Source of the DNA: Malurus cyaneus samueli
Taxonomy: Eukaryota > Chordata > Aves > Passeriformes > Maluridae
Reading direction: 5' to 3'
NCBI GenBank assembly: GCA_009741485.1
Contig: CM019214.1
Location: 8,867,662 to 8,931,661 of the forward strand
Length of the DNA stretch: 64,000 bases
Shown here: positions 38,200-52,404 of the stretch, in pieces
Layout: every line of letters begins with the position of its first letter
Numbering within the stretch: position 1 is the stretch's first letter
Translations under genes and position numbers: made by a program
Notes under the pieces: model-generated
What the model saw: only the letters and a program-made list of their open reading frames with translations
Databases searched by the model: none
What the model was told of the DNA's origin: nothing

Positions 38200-38690
38200 G
38201 GTGCTGGGGAGACAGAGGGGATGCCAAAGCAACGCTGGTGTATTTTGACCGAAATGCTGCGCTTTGCTGGGAAAGGCGTGACGAGGCGGGGTATTAGCAG
38301 CAAAGTCCAGCATCCCGGGGAGGCGCAGGGCTCTGGGTGGATGGAGATTGCGAGTTGCACATCCGTGTGTTGTTTCTAGCATGTGACTCGTGGGGTGAGC
38401 CCCGGGGCTGAGCGGGGGTGCGGAGGTGCCGCGGGTGCGGAGCCGCCGCGGGGTTTTTGTGCCGCGCCTCTGTCACAGCCCCTGCGGGGCCCGCTGCGGA
38501 TTATCCCGTCACACGCCTGCAAGCTGACCTTAATCTTTCTAATACGGGATCGCCCTCCCCGAGAGGGACAGTAAACAGCCCAGATTTCCCTGCTGATGGT
38601 AATGCGGGGAGCAAGCCCGTAGCTCCGGGCAGGGAGCGTTCGCAGGGCGCTCAGACGTGGAGGATGGAAAGAGTGCCCTGGGGGAAATGG
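38200..38690. promoter_or_regulatory. Intragenic CpG-rich islet
   Basis: About 500 bases of high GC with frequent CpG (for example around 38270-38290 and 38390-38500) stand out in the AT-rich intron, 21.6 kb after exon 1. It could be an alternative TSPAN7 promoter, the promoter of an antisense or non-coding transcript, or a CpG-rich enhancer. Open frames across it on both strands (38418-38975 plus, 38376-38846 minus) are most likely caused by low stop-codon frequency in GC-rich DNA. No TATA box or recognisable first exon was seen. Confidence 0.45.
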
Positions 38691-38699
38691 AGGAGAGGC

Positions 38700-41600
38700 G
38701 GGATTGCTTCTTCTATTCCCTTCTCTGCGTCCACCAGGGCTTTTGGAATTAGCAATGGCTGGTGGGAAGTTACTCATTCTAAGGTTGCTTTTCCTTTGCC
38801 AGGAAACCTTTTCCCCATTACCGTAGGGCTCCCCGAGGTGTTTCAACTGGCTGCTATTTGCTCTTTTAAATCACTGGAGATCCCTGTCCCAGGAGGGAGG
38901 GAAAGGATCTCCTTCCTTTGGGTCCTGGCCATGCTAATGCTGCCTTTCCTTCAGCAGACTGTTAATTGCAATTAAATGCCTTTTACCAGTCCCTGCTGTA
39001 AATAATAGGCGAGTTGCTTCTGCAGGGGCTGCAGAAGGGTCCCAGCCCAAGGGACCTGTCCAAATGATGTTTGGAACTGCCGCTCCCATCTGGTTGTTGA
39101 ACATTTGACACTCATTATTTTACCCAAATGGTGGATGCTGGAGAAACCGGGGCTGTTGTGTTTGAGCTGATGTAAGAGCAGATGCTCAAATGGAAAGATG
39201 GGTACTTGGGCCTGCCTGACCTGGCAAATGGCTTAGCTTAGGAAACAGGAGCCAAATCTCTTCCAAACCCCCTTAACATTTACTAATGGTAAATCTTTTT
39301 TCCAACATGGGAAGCAAGGGCTGTGTGCAGGAGTGGGGAAAAGACAATGACCAAAACGCAGAACAGGAATTCCAATCATCTGGGCAGATTTTTGATCCGG
39401 TTTATTAGTGGACTGGGTTAGCACATAAAAATTTCTTTCTCCTTTCTGTAGCTTTAGCCACTTCTTTTCAAAGTTGTGTGTTTTCTGGAAATGTGCTGCA
39501 ACAGTCAGTATTAGCACTGGTTAACTCCACACACCACCCCAAATTTGGAAGGTTGAGATTTTCGTAAAGGGACAATGGTGTCAAGACTCTTATGGTGATG
39601 TACATGCTTCTGTCTTTTTCCTATCCATTTTCCTTTCCTTCTTCCAAGTCAGTTCTGGAAAAGGTCTCCAGGATTTTTTTTTGCTGAGTCCCCCTCCCAA
39701 TAGGAAGAAGAATTACTGCAACCCTCTTGGCTCCTATTTGCTCAGAAAAAGACCAGGAGATTTAGTCAGAAAAGCTGGTGTGGTTGGAAGAGAGCCAAGC
39801 AAACAGGCACTCACACAAATCAGTGCTGCTGATAGAGTGAGACACCGCTAGAAGTGACTCAGAGGAATTGGCTAATACGTCCTGCAGCTACAAAGAAGTG
39901 CTCAGAGCAGAATGTTGCTGTCAGCAGAACATCTGATGATGCAGTAGGTAAACTTGTTTTTAATGGAAACCGGGAAGTGAGGCTTGGAAAAATGTCAGGG
40001 GTAGCCTTGTAGGTAGAGATTGAATGCTGTATTCTTGGATGTTTGCGAGACTGTAATGATTATTTAAGAGAGTAGAAAGTTAATTTGTTAATTAAATGTT
40101 CTGTCATCTTTGCTCCTCAGTGCCAGCTTGTCTGAGTCACCACTTATCAGTCCAGCCTTCCTTCCTACAAGTGTCACAAGCTTAAATTTTTGCCACAGCT
40201 TGATCTGCGTATACTGGAAACTGCACTCTGCTGGTTTAAACCTGTGCAAATACAAATGTTGCCTGTGGCGTACCCAGTGCGGTTAAAATTACCTCTTTTG
40301 TGGGACACATGTCAAAATTGGCTTGGATTTTCTTCTGGGAACAACTGCTGAAGGCACTGCAGAAACACTGTTGTGTTGTACCAGTGGCCAAGTAGAAAAG
40401 GAGAGTTTTGGCGGGGTTTGGGGGGTCTTTGGGAGCCCCAGAGGACTGAACTGCTGCAGTGTGAAGCAGAGAGATGGCACATCACAAGCGCCCGTAGTGC
40501 AGTTGTCTACATTTCCTTCTGGTTTTTGCATCCTTGCCCTGGAGTTGGGGGTTTTGCCAGGCATCAGTGCAGTCCCACGCAGCTGCAGCCTCTTCACAGC
40601 CAAGTTTTTGGTGGAGATCCCAGCAGAGAAAGCTTATGGGAGGCTCAGAAATGTAACTCGGAGCAATGAGAAAATCCATGAAGCATCTGTCATGCCGCCT
40701 CTTGCCTGGACAAATGTCTGGTTTTAAATCTCTTTGGGGGCATTTCAGTTTGGAGCTGAGCTTTCCCAGCTCTGGGGTACTTTCAGAAGGGATCTCTGGC
40801 TCAAAGTTGCTCCCTGCTGGTGCAGCAGACACGAAGGAGGTTGTTTGTATCTGAAGCTGCACAAACCAAAAGCCTTTTGCAGAAGGATGCTGAGGAAAGC
40901 CTCCCATTCCACTGGCCATCTCAGTGGGAGCTGGGCACCTCGCTGCCCTCCAGAGATGCCAGCACCACTGTCACAATGTCCCTGCTTTGCTGCTCTGACC
41001 AGCCCGTGGCTTCTTGCAAAAGCAAAATGCTGCTTGTTTGCCTCTCTGGCATTAGGTGAGGTTGGTTAAGGGGGTGCACTGCTGATGTACAGCCCTGCAG
41101 GAGCACCAGCAGAAGAGGACACAGAATTTTGCTAAGTTTGTGTGTAGCTACCCCAGTCAGAAGCTCACAGGCTGAAAGTTTCTTCAGGACAACAAAGCGA
41201 GCCTCCTGTCCTCCAGGCTTTTCAGCAATGCCTCCAAGGGCACATTTCACTGGTACAGAATGGCTCTTTGTGATAAGTACTGTGACGGTGCTATTACAAC
41301 ACAGTAAATTAGGTCTTGGGTCTGAAATGAAGCTATTTGGGCTTTTTAACATTATTAATAGCAGAGATCCAAAGGCTCTTCCCACTTTTCTTTTTCAACT
41401 ATTTTCCCCTTGCTTTCCCGTCTTTGCTTTTACATCTGAAATTATTTAAAATTGCCACAGATGGACCTTCTGGGCAGAATTATCCAGATCTGGGCAGCAT
41501 AAAGAATACCTCCTTGTGTTTGTGCCCATTAGTCTAATGGGAGCGAGGAGTGAAACTCTTCGCCAGGCTTTGGAAATGTTTCTCTGTGCCAGTTTATTTT

Positions 41601-44600
41601 GTGTCCTGTGGAGTCTTTTCCTTCCATGGGTACCCTCTGCTTGTGCAGGGACAGCTCTCTGGCCTAGATGAGCTGAGGTTTCCTGTCTTCAGACCGGGCT
41701 GGGGAAGCCACTCTGCCCTGCAGAGTCTCTAAATCAAGAGTGCTGCAAAGAGCTCCTGAAGGAGCTGTGCTGCAACTTCTTCTCAGCTCACGATGCCCAG
41801 AGTGAGCCAGCTGGGACACTGTGCAGGGGAAGGCTGATTTTCTGTGCATGAATCAGAGGGTTTATGGTCGTTTCTTTGCTCCCAGCCTCCTCTGGATGCG
41901 TGACTGCTGCTGATTCCCAGTGTGCACAGGCCATTCTCTAGAGCTTTATTGCCCTCAATTTATGGAAATGCTTATTGAAATATGGCTCATTATGAGATTT
42001 GCTGGAGTGCTAGTACCTAAAGCACTAAAATATTAAATTGTTCTTAAAATAATGTTTGAATCATTAAAAAAAAGGTTGAAAACAACTTTTTTAGAAGACC
42101 TATGGGTTAAACAGGTGAGAAATCCACTTGTGCTGCTAAGGAGAAGCAAAAAATTAGTTGTTTTGTTCTGGCTTTCATTCTTTTGTAGGAAATGGCTGTT
42201 TTGCAAAAGATTAATTGCTTACTAGCAATTCCTGTTGGCCTAGAGAGCCTCAGACAGTGATTGTGCAACTGCTGATGTCTCTGTTTTTTGCTGGTTCTCA
42301 GGAGAAGCAGTGAATGCAGCAGGGGATTGTCTCAAGGCATTGAGCTCATCTGTGGAGAGGACAGAGCAGTTCCCCTGCACGGGCTCCCACCCACAGCATC
42401 TTGGATTAAATGGGTTTTTTTTTGAAAATGTGGCTCCCTGATTGTGGTGAAAAGAGGACTGACTGTCTTAGGAAGATGCACAAATGTCAAGCTGGAAAGG
42501 ACAATTTACCGTCAGTGCACTTCTCTGCAAAACCATAGTCCCTGCCATAATTTATCCTGACATGACTAGTACCGTTAACTTTAATGGCTTGCATAATCAA
42601 GCTCTCATATTATTCTACCCCTCACTGTATTTTACTTTATTTCTTGTTCTCCTGCAAGCTTGTGAAGAATGGTGTGTGCTGTCCTGACAAAGCTGTGCTG
42701 GATGACACAGATAAAAGTGCACAGGCTCCCTTCTCTAGGCCATTTGGACACTTAGGAAGCAAGGATGGCAGGCTTAATAATTTACCCTAGACAACATCTG
42801 GAAGCATGTTTTACATTAGAAGTAGTGTCAGGGTTCATAATTCCATTCTCAGGCACTGTCAGCATCAGTAAGAAACAAGGGTTGAGACCAGTAAAAGATT
42901 TGTGTGATGTGCACCCAGCACTGGGGAATAATGGGAGCATTGGCCTTAGTCCAGGAGAAATGTGACCCAGTAAACTTTTTAAAAGACTGTTCAATCGCTC
43001 TCTTTATTATGCTGGAGCAGACAGGCTGTGTACAGGATGAATGGCATTTTCATAACTGCTGCCAAAGGAAACATTTTCTATGCTGTGTGTAGTAATTTTC
43101 TCCACTTTGGAGTCTTGGCTGGCAGCAGAAGAGGTCTGCTCCTCACCTCCTCACAAGGGTGGGTTGTAATGGTGCAGCTTGAGCTGAACCCTTCACCAGT
43201 GGTTTAATGCCATCAAACCTAAACACAACTTCATTGGTCTGTGTCTTTGCAGAGGAATCCACTGCCTTTCTGTAGTCATGTAGATCAGGAGTGAAATAAT
43301 AGAGGAAAGAAGTTCTTTTTTAAGAAAAACAGCACAGACAATGGACATCTGGATGGGAACAGAAGTGAGGTTGCTTGGCTGGAGGAGCAGTGAGATGCTC
43401 TGGCACCTGAGGACTGTGGGCTGCTCTTGTAGGAGGGCTGGAGTGAACAGCTCCTGCAGGGTCCTTCCAAAAAAAATCCTCAGTAAGATCAGAAATAGCA
43501 CAGAGTCTGCAGGTGGGTTTTTTTAATGCCTCTAGCCTTTTCTGTAGCCTTTGCCCTTCCCTGTGGTTTATCGCTTTCCCAAAATAGGTTTCCTGGGAAA
43601 AAAATTTTCCACTAGATTCACTCTGAAGCCAGACTGACAAGCTGTTTATTTATTTAATTGGTTTTATGTTCCAACCAATAAATTAATCTTCTCTGTGTTT
43701 GATTTTTTAAAAAGCAAAGCTAAGAGAAGGGGAAATGGATACCAGAGATGTGGGATTCTGTTTTTCATGTTTTATCAGCTCTTTCTTTAAATAAAAAGCT
43801 TAATTAAGCCTGTGTTTCTCATTACAGTCTATGTAAATGTAGCACCTAGAGAACATGAACTGGGCTTGAGAACAGTTTGCTGTTCCTGTGCAGCCCATCA
43901 TTTTCTTTATGAGAACAATTTCTGCCTATAATGATTTTGTTATCCCAGTATATTTATTTTTTGCATCTTCATGCACAACTCTTGGAGGTTTTCCTGGTGT
44001 TCTGAAAGGCTGAGATTCCCCAGCACTCCTGACTATATTTTTCTCACAAGCTTCTGAAACTGTATTAGGTTTGATTTTTATTTTCTTACTTTTTGAATCT
44101 ACATGTGTTTTTCATGCATTATAAGCTGCAGTGCTCAGAGTTGTGTGTACAACCCATCTGCACACAAAACAAGAATGAAATATGCAGGGTTCATTAGTCA
44201 GATATGGTGAATGGCTTGAAATGTTTAATTAAAGAAAAAGCACAAAAGGCCTAGTGAATCAGATGTTCACAGAGTAATAGAGGTGGGGAAAAAAAAGCTT
44301 GGTGAATAATCTGTTTGAAATGTATGCTCCCTTATATGCCCACAGTTAGTTCCCACCTATGTTTTTTGCAAGGATGATCAGTCAGGAAAAATATATGACA
44401 CCTTCAACTTTTTATTTCTTATGGAAATTCTGGTATGCTAATTCTTTTGCCTTGATGGTAGGTCTTTTGTCCCTAATCTATTTTAAAGCTAAGGATTTCT
44501 GGATTGTACAATGTGCCTTTGTTTAAGAATGCAATGCCCATATATTTCCTAGTAATGGCATGGTCCTTTTGTCTTAGAACTGAAGCTTTGGAAAAGTCTA

Positions 44601-45850
44601 TTTCCACTTAGGAAGAGTCTATTCCCACTAAATTCCTATGAACTAGCTTGCAAAGCCAAATTTGTGACATCCTTGCAAGATTAAAAAAGAAAAAACCCAC
44701 AAAGGAAAAGCAATTGCTTTATGTCTCTTGTCGTTGCTGTTAAATTTTGATGTATTTTTAAACCTTTCCTGACGATTCATGGTTCTTGTGAGCTTCTCAT
44801 CAGTGGATAAATTGAACAGAATAGAGGTTATTTCAGCTAATTGCAGGGTGATGTTATAGCTTGAAATGGAGGATGAGGGATGAACAAGCACTTGGAGTGC
44901 TGTGCCCATACTCTGCTCTGTGCAGGCATGTTAATAGCCGTATCTGTTAGTATATTTTTAAGGCTGTGTTCAGTCTCAACAGGGTGATGTTTGTCTGTGG
45001 GCCTCCCTCTCAGTCTGTTTGTGCCCAGTGTATTTGTGACAATGCCTGCACTGTGTCTGTGCCCTGAGCCGAATGGATGGCTTGTAAAGGGGACTGAGAT
45101 GTTAGACTGCGTTGTCAGTGATGCTCTTCATTTGTATTCTGCTCAGGGGGCCAAGCCACCGAGGAGGAGACGTGCCAGAGTGCTTTCCTTATGAGAGCCC
45201 CTGCCCTCTTTAATTTTCCTGTGCACTTCTTTATCCCACTGAACCTTCCTCTTTCAAGGGGTAACTAATTCTGCAGCACGGAGCTTGGCTTTAGATGATG
45301 AAACGATAGGATGTGCAGTACCTACAAACCAGTGAGTTGTTTGGAGCTGGTTTTATTTTTGGCTGTGAAATGTTGCATTAGGAAACAGAGAGCTGCATTG
45401 AGAGCATCTGGTGCCTGCCCTCTTCCAGGCTGCGAGAGGGGTTTCGTGTGGGCAGAGAAATGTGAAGTGTATTGTGGGAGCATGGCCTGTGCAGAGCTGC
45501 CTCTGAAGCAATAGCTAGCTCAGCTTTTTAGGGAACGGCACATGCTCTTGGAAACCCGTGAATGAGATGCTCCCAAAGTGCTGCTGTTTTAAATCAAAAA
45601 GGCTGGTTTTGCTCTAAATCTAAAGGGCTGTTTGTTTGAGATCTGACATGCTCATGCAGTGTGTTTATCCTAAAATGATGCAGTGTTGCATCCTCAGTAC
45701 TGAGGTGATGTGCAGCGTCCTCGCCTGCTGCTGAGACAGTGGCAGCCCTGGGGAGAAGGAAAGATGTTTAAATAATGAGAGGTAATTTTGTTACTGAATT
45801 CTTGAGTAGCTTCCTGTTCAAGATCTTAAGGGTTTGCTCTCATTTTCTGG
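38700..45850. other. Intronic DNA, no exon recognised
   Basis: Background intron sequence. AT-rich stretches near 41940-42080 and 43640-43830 include the 12-bp palindrome GCTTAATTAAGC at 43798-43809. No interspersed repeat or coding exon was recognised. Confidence 0.5.
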
Positions 45851-45934
45851 AAAGTGAAGGGTGGTGGTTTTACATCCTGTCATTTTACATCCTTCCTTGC
45901 TCAAGCTGCAGCAGTTGCCAAGTCTTGTTGTGCC

Positions 45935-46189
45935 ATGGTCCTGTTTTTGGGACTACTGATTCTGCACATCCCCATGGCCAGAGAGACCAGCACCCCTGAG
46001 CAATGCCTGGTATTCCACTCTGATGGGGCCAGGCCACTCCAGCTCCTCTCCCAGCAGACGGTGATTAATGTAAAGTTCAACAGCACCAACTTCACCTTCT
46101 GCCATGGGAGTTGTCCCCACCAGCAAGAGAAGGGTCTGACTGTTCTGCTGTCAGCTGCAGTCTGTGCTGCTGTTCACATGCTGGTGTGA
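45935..46189 (+). other. Unrecognised 84-codon ORF with secreted/GPI-like features
   Basis: I do not recognise this ORF. An ATG in a strong context (GCCATGG) opens 84 codons. Residues 1-15 are hydrophobic and end in Pro-Met-Ala before Arg-Glu-Thr, like a short signal peptide. Cysteines fall at 24, 56, 60 and 77, two N-glycosylation sequons at Asn49 (NST) and Asn52 (NFT), and residues 67-84 form a hydrophobic tail like a GPI-attachment signal. About two thirds of codons end in G or C, against a more AT-rich background. Against a real gene: it lies on the same strand inside the TSPAN7 intron, is very short, and has no known homologue that I can name. It may be chance, an exon of a non-coding transcript, or a pseudogene piece. 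Confidence 0.2.
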
Positions 46190-46199
46190 CTTTTCTCTC

Positions 46200-49100
46200 C
46201 TCCATCCTTCCTGCAGTTCCCTTTTGCCCTCTGCCCTTGGAGACTCCTGTGCAAAGGCGAGATCAAACAGCCACCCTGAAAGGAAAATGCAGAAGAGAGA
46301 AAAGGCAGTTTTGGTGAGGATTGCAGGTCATATGTCAGGTCGAATCAGTCCCTGATGGAGATAGCAAAGAAAATGTAACATTGCAAGAGCAAATGTGGTT
46401 TGCTGAGGAAAGGTTTGTGGCTGGTTTTGATTGCTTCAGGGTCATCTGCATGGCTGCCTGCAAACCCTCTCTGCACTTAAACTCATGTGGTGCCAAACTC
46501 TTTCAAGTGAGGAAAATGAAGATCAGGAGGAGGTTGCTGGACACTAGCCAGGGTGAGTGCCTGACCATTTGTGTGAGCCAAGTTTGGAACAGGACAAAGC
46601 AGCTCCTACCTTGGTATACGAGGGAGCACCATGACATGAATGAAGATGCCCATTTCTTGTACTGTTATATGTAAAACTATTATTTTCCTCTGAGTTTCCC
46701 ATTGTTTTCCCATTTGTGCTGGAAGACAAAGATCTAATTCTAGATTTACAGTCACAGGTAGAATTAGGGTCAGTTACAAACTCCTGGGTATATTCCTTAA
46801 AAAAATGCTTTTCTCCATCCCACTTGCCTGGTTCTTTTGGTATGTGCTGGAAGCAAAGTCTTGCTTTCTTCTTGAGTTTCACCAGCTTTTGGTATGATAG
46901 GCACTGCGAGATACTGACTATGTTGCTGCCAGTATTAGGAAAAGAAGGAATTCTTCTTGAAGACATCTTGGATGAAGTCCTGGTAACCAAAAGAAAACTC
47001 AAATAAATTCAGCAAATACTGTATCCTGCAACCATGCTAAACAAACACACATGACGACTGAGCAAGCCATTATCTTCCTGGGCAATGAATAAATACAATT
47101 GCCTCCTAATTTCAAAACAAAGAGAAAAATAACAGAAAACCAGATATTTACTGTATTCTAGTAGGAATGTGGATCCTGTACACAGCTAGAACAACCATGC
47201 AGTAAATCCTGTTACCTCTTTTCCTTCATCAGTGATGGGTGCAGGGAAGCAAACTGAAAGGAAGCCACATCACAGCAAGTGAGGCAAGGCAGAAATCGTA
47301 GCTGGGCCTGTTTGGTGCCTGATGCATTTGGAACTGAGTATCAGACAGAGAGGTCCCAGCATCCTCTGAACAGAGTGGGGTGATCTGTTGAAGTCCCAAA
47401 GCACTGTTGTTCCCATGCATTACACATTTGTTCTTGTCGCAACAATCACCATGTCAGTGGAATTTTCTTACATAATTAGGAGGAATGTGATCACCTTCAA
47501 CCCTGAGAGCAAATGAGTTTCAGCAGCAGCAATTTCCATTCATGTGTGCACTGCATACCAAGGGGAAGAGGAATACAATGGATCTAATGTGTCTAAGCAG
47601 AACACAGTCTGCAACTGGAAATGTCACTTCTTGTGAGGCGATTTTATGTGCTGGTGACTGGACATTTTTCATTTGAAATTAAATTCCTCTTGGCCCCGCT
47701 GCATATTGGGGTTTGGATTGATGAGTAATTTCTCACAAATCTGTGCATCATCTCTGTTTTGCATCTTCCCTTTATGCTTCTCCCAACACTGTGCAAATTG
47801 ATGGCAAGAAGAGAGCATGACTCAAATTGTTATTTGTTAGGCCTTCTGGTTTTCTCTCATATAGGAATTTTGCTATTTGAAAGTTAATCTTTCAACTATA
47901 ATTAGACCTGTGCAAAATTGATAAGCAGGTGAAGGAATCACTGTCTCAGCAGTAGGCCAACAAATATAGTCTGTGGTACTGCCTGAGCAAAGCCTGTGAA
48001 TTAACTACATTTTAAGCAGGTGATGTGGGTAGCTGGGTTTGTTCTGAGACAAATGTTTGAGTAAAGGATCAGCTTCCTGTTTCCCAGTATTTTCAGCAAG
48101 CTTAGGAAGACATTTTGGAACTAAACAGGCAACCTTCCCCACAATGCTCTCCTGACTGCAAGCTTTCTAGATCCTTACGGGTGATCTCACTTCCTCTTTC
48201 CCCTACTTTGACTTCTGACTAGACTGAGCCTCTGATGCAGATGTCAGCATGTTCCCAATTATTATGGCAGTGTCCTTGAATGGAGCCATCTCCAGTCAGA
48301 AAAATCTGTAGAGTTGAATATAGCAAAGTGCTATTTCAACTCAAGTTTGGCTTTCTTCCAGCTGACATAGCATTTGTTCCCAAAGTCAATTTCAGGACAA
48401 TTTTTTTTTCTGTTTTCTCTTTTTTCTCCTTTCTCTGTTCCTTTCTCCCAAAGCCATTTCAGGGAAGAGAAGTCACGTAAGTTGCATTGACATCTGAAAG
48501 ACACAGCTGAATATGAATTCATGGTTGGTTTTCAGTTGACGGTCTGTGCCATTTTTATCAGAAATCTTTTTCACAGACTCATTTGTGAGAGGAGGGGGGA
48601 TATCTGAATGCAATTCATTTGGGATTTTCACATTTGAAAGTCTGCCCTTCTTCCCTTTCAGAGATAGATGAGTTGTCTGACTGGCTGTAATGTATCTGTT
48701 GGCATTACTGCACTGAAAACCAGAAAAAACGTCTCTGTTCTTGCCTGATAATGCTCTTTTGCTATGAAGAAATTTTGCCAGAATCAACCCATCTTCTATT
48801 GCCGTGTGAAGTTTCCAGAATAATAATGGATGCTGACTTCCAAATATTTAGAGTTCTCTAATTAGAAGAAATTATCTCTGTGCTCCACAGTAGGGGAATT
48901 GTGTATGCCTTCCTCGCCCTCCCAGCCCCAAGGGGGCTGGAATGAATGCTGGGGTGTTAAGAAAGCAACTCTTGTACCATGCAAAAGGCCCATGAGCGAG
49001 GGACAGCACTGCCCTGGCTTTGTAATCTTTTCCAGAGAGGCCATGTCCCACCAGGAGAAAGCCCAGTGAAAATGGACAGACTCCAAACCTGAAATGTGAT

Positions 49101-52100
49101 CTGAAAGGTTTTGCTTTTCTCACTTGGAAAAAGCTAAGCCTGATGTTCCAGTGAGGATAGAACATGAACTGTTCCTATGGGGTAGCTTCCCAAGTTGTAT
49201 CTTGGAAAAGAAAAATAAAGCTGTGGAATCAGGGCTAATGGTACATTTTTCAAAGAAATGTTTCTCTAAAAATACGCTGACATCCCATACGGAATGACAT
49301 CAGTGAGAACCCTGAAGCACGTTGGGATGCTCTGCTCCCTTGTGTAGTAGAGGTTATTGCCAAAATCTTTTGAGAAATGTAAAATCTGTCTGAAACTTCA
49401 TGTGCTGGTGCTGTGCAGCATCTTCTCTGGCTGCACTTGTCAGGAAACCTCTGGAAATGTTAGTGTGTATTTCTGAGAGAGGGGCTGGATACACATGTGA
49501 CGGTTACAGTGCACACATTCAAATCATCCCATATTACCCGTACAAGAAATCTCCCAATTCCAGCCAAGCCATGAGCCTGCCCAGCCAGCACAGAGCACAC
49601 CCCTGACACAGCCCTTGTCCCAGAGCAGGTGTTTACCATGGACAGTTCTCTCTGTTGACTGTAATGGGGCTGAGAGTGATAACATGGCTGAATTTCTCTT
49701 CTGCTAATCCTGTGCCAGCTGAATCATGTCCTTAGTAAAAGGCACTTCCCTGCCATAACGTTGACCAGACAGCACAAACCCTTTGGGGACTTAATTATTT
49801 GTATTAATGAGGTTTTTAATGCATGTGAACTTCACTGTTTGCTGTAGCTCTTAAGCTATAATATTGTTGCAGCTCTTAGTGCTTACAGTTGTAAAGCTTG
49901 AGATTCATGGAAAACTGGGAAAAAAGTGGGATGGAGGGAGAATGCCACAAGGTTGCCAAGGTCTTCTTTCTGCTCCTGGGTATGATCAGCAATGCTTCAG
50001 TGATGCATCACTGCTATTAATTTGCCCTGTGTTTGGAGAACTCTGAATAAAATCTATTCCTGTGCTTTGTTATCATTATGGATAGTTTTTATAATGTTTG
50101 ATCTGAGTCATTGTTGCTTCAATTTCAGCCCATTACTCGGTATCTGCCGTGGTTATGGAGAACAGATCGTTCTATTGACTTTTGAAGCATGTTTCTATGT
50201 ACATAGCAGTCCATTATCACCCCGCTCGTAGCATTTTCCTCACTAGATAAAAACAATACAATTTTCTGTAATGCCTCCTGACAAGTCCTATTTTCTAGAT
50301 GTCTTTCCTGTTTTTTGAACTCTCTTCCTTTGGTACCCTTTAATTTATTTAAAGTACTCAGTGTGGGAGATAATACTTCATCTGAGAATTTACTGAGATG
50401 AACAGAGAAGAATTATTTATATTGTAGGTGATGTGGGCTGCTGGATTTATTAATCCCAGTTTGTTCAGCTTTCATAACAGTATGACTTCACCAAGGCATG
50501 TTCCCCTTACAGTCTGCTACACCCCAAACCTTCCTCTGAAGAGCTGTTATCTGAACAGTCTGAACAGTTTTCCCCAACCTCTCTGTACAGTTGGTTGCTC
50601 CTGTGTGCCGGTAGTAACGACACTTCCAGACGTGTTGAATTTCAAAGCATGTCTTCAAATGATGAAATAATCTCATATAATCTTGTCCTCTGGTGTAATT
50701 GCGTTCCCTGCAGACTTGTGTGCTGCAAATTTTAATAAGCATGGCCTCTACTTCCTCCTCTCCTTCACTAATATTAGTGAGGAATAGAATCAAGAGCAAG
50801 GAAAAAAAAGGGGGGAGACCTACTTGACATCTCTTTTTGCTCTCACAGTGTCCCATTAATTACACCAGTGTGGATCCTCCATTTATAGCTAGTTTCATCA
50901 AGACTGTCCTTCCGTGGTTGCTTTTGGGTACATCTGTGAATGCAGCATCCAAAGAAGGATGGCCATACATGAAGAAAAAACTATAAAAATATTTTTGTAC
51001 AGAGGTATCTGGAGTTTTCCTGCAGAAGTGAAAACTGATGGGCTACTAATATACCATCTACATCTTTAGTGTGATTAGTGAAAATGCAAAAGCAAGTGAT
51101 TATCTAAAACAATGTGGGTATAAGTGCAGGTTCCTCACATGAAAATCTTTGTATGAGATAAAAATCATGCAGAGAAACGTAAATCAATCATAAACACAAG
51201 GATTTTGGAAGCTGGGAAGTAGCAGACATGGAAATGGACACACTCCTGGCTTTATATGTTCAAAAACATGCATCTAGGTGCTGGCATTCAGGAACATTGG
51301 CATTGAAAGCTCCCATGTTAAAAGGCCCCATAGACTTGAAAGCTAATTTATATTTCACAGACTGAAGGCAAATGTAGGTTCAAGTGCTATGTAGGTCCCC
51401 AAATCCCTTTCCAGCGTGTGGGTTTTGCAGTAGGTTCTTTTCATAGTACTTTTGCACTTCTCCATGTGCGACAGCTGGGGAGAATGGAGATGGTGTGTGT
51501 GGCACCGACAAGTGCTCAAACTGAAATAATCCTGAGAAGAGTCTTCGTGCCACTTTCTCTTTGGGTTTCTGATGATCACAGCAGATGTCTGCAGGGATGG
51601 GAGATGCAGGCTCCTGCTGTGAAAGACTGTAATAATGAGAAGCATTTGATGAGCTGACTGTGTTTCATTCTTACTGATGAGTTGATACTTTAAGTATACA
51701 AATTATCACAGCAACTTTGATCAGATTTAGTTTAGGTGCAACTGGAATTGATTCCAAGAGAGGCAGCTTGCGTGGATTGAAAAGTAACTAAGATATTCTA
51801 TCTTGCTGGCTTTATTTTTCATTCCTTCCTCATCCCTGTTTCCCCATCTACTTAGCACTGATTTTATGTTAAGCATCTCTTTAGAATTGTCTTGTTCTGC
51901 AGTCTTTAATGTTTAAGGTTGCGTGGCATCATTTTGGTTGCCTGGTTATCACAAGTATGGGGAAAACAGTCTTCTCGTTAAAGATGAGTCTTACAGAGAT
52001 ACTCTGGCAGAGTCAAACTGCAAATCCGTGTGTGCCTTGTTGCCTGTCTCTGCGTTGGAAGGAACCTGGAGCCCTGTCCAGGGTGAGAAATGCAGAGGCT

Positions 52101-52400
52101 GGGGCTAGCGCTGCCCTTCAGAGCAGTCATTGGGGCCACTGGACTGGAACACTTCCAGGAAAAGGGTACTGATACCAAAGTATCTTCACACTTCGCTGCT
52201 AATACTGGGAAGGAAAGTGCCTGAGGGAAGGACAAAACTCTGTAAACAACTCTGAGATGGAAAAACGTGCAACAGCCCTTTCGGTTGCTTTGACCGAGGG
52301 CAGGTCAGCAGGAAGTCTGTAGCAAGCTGTTTCATTCTCCAGGTCAAGGAAAACATTTGAGGAATAACCTCCCCATTTTATTTTGATTCTCATTCCTGTG
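46200..52400. other. Intronic DNA, no exon recognised
   Basis: Background intron. A donor-like CAGGGTGAGT lies near 46549-46558 downstream of an open frame, but no matching acceptor or homology supports an exon. AT-rich, homeodomain-motif-like stretches occur near 49780-49870. Confidence 0.5.
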
Positions 52401-52404
52401 AAGC

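Noticed and set aside
38376..38975. ORFs of 156 and 185 codons across the CpG islet
   Set aside because: They lie on opposite strands, match no known domain, and are explained by GC-rich composition.
46318..46674. Cys-containing frame after the small secreted-like ORF, with a GTGAGT donor near 46553
   Set aside because: A stop codon separates it from the upstream same-frame ORF, it opens at TTG, and no homology or convincing acceptor was seen.
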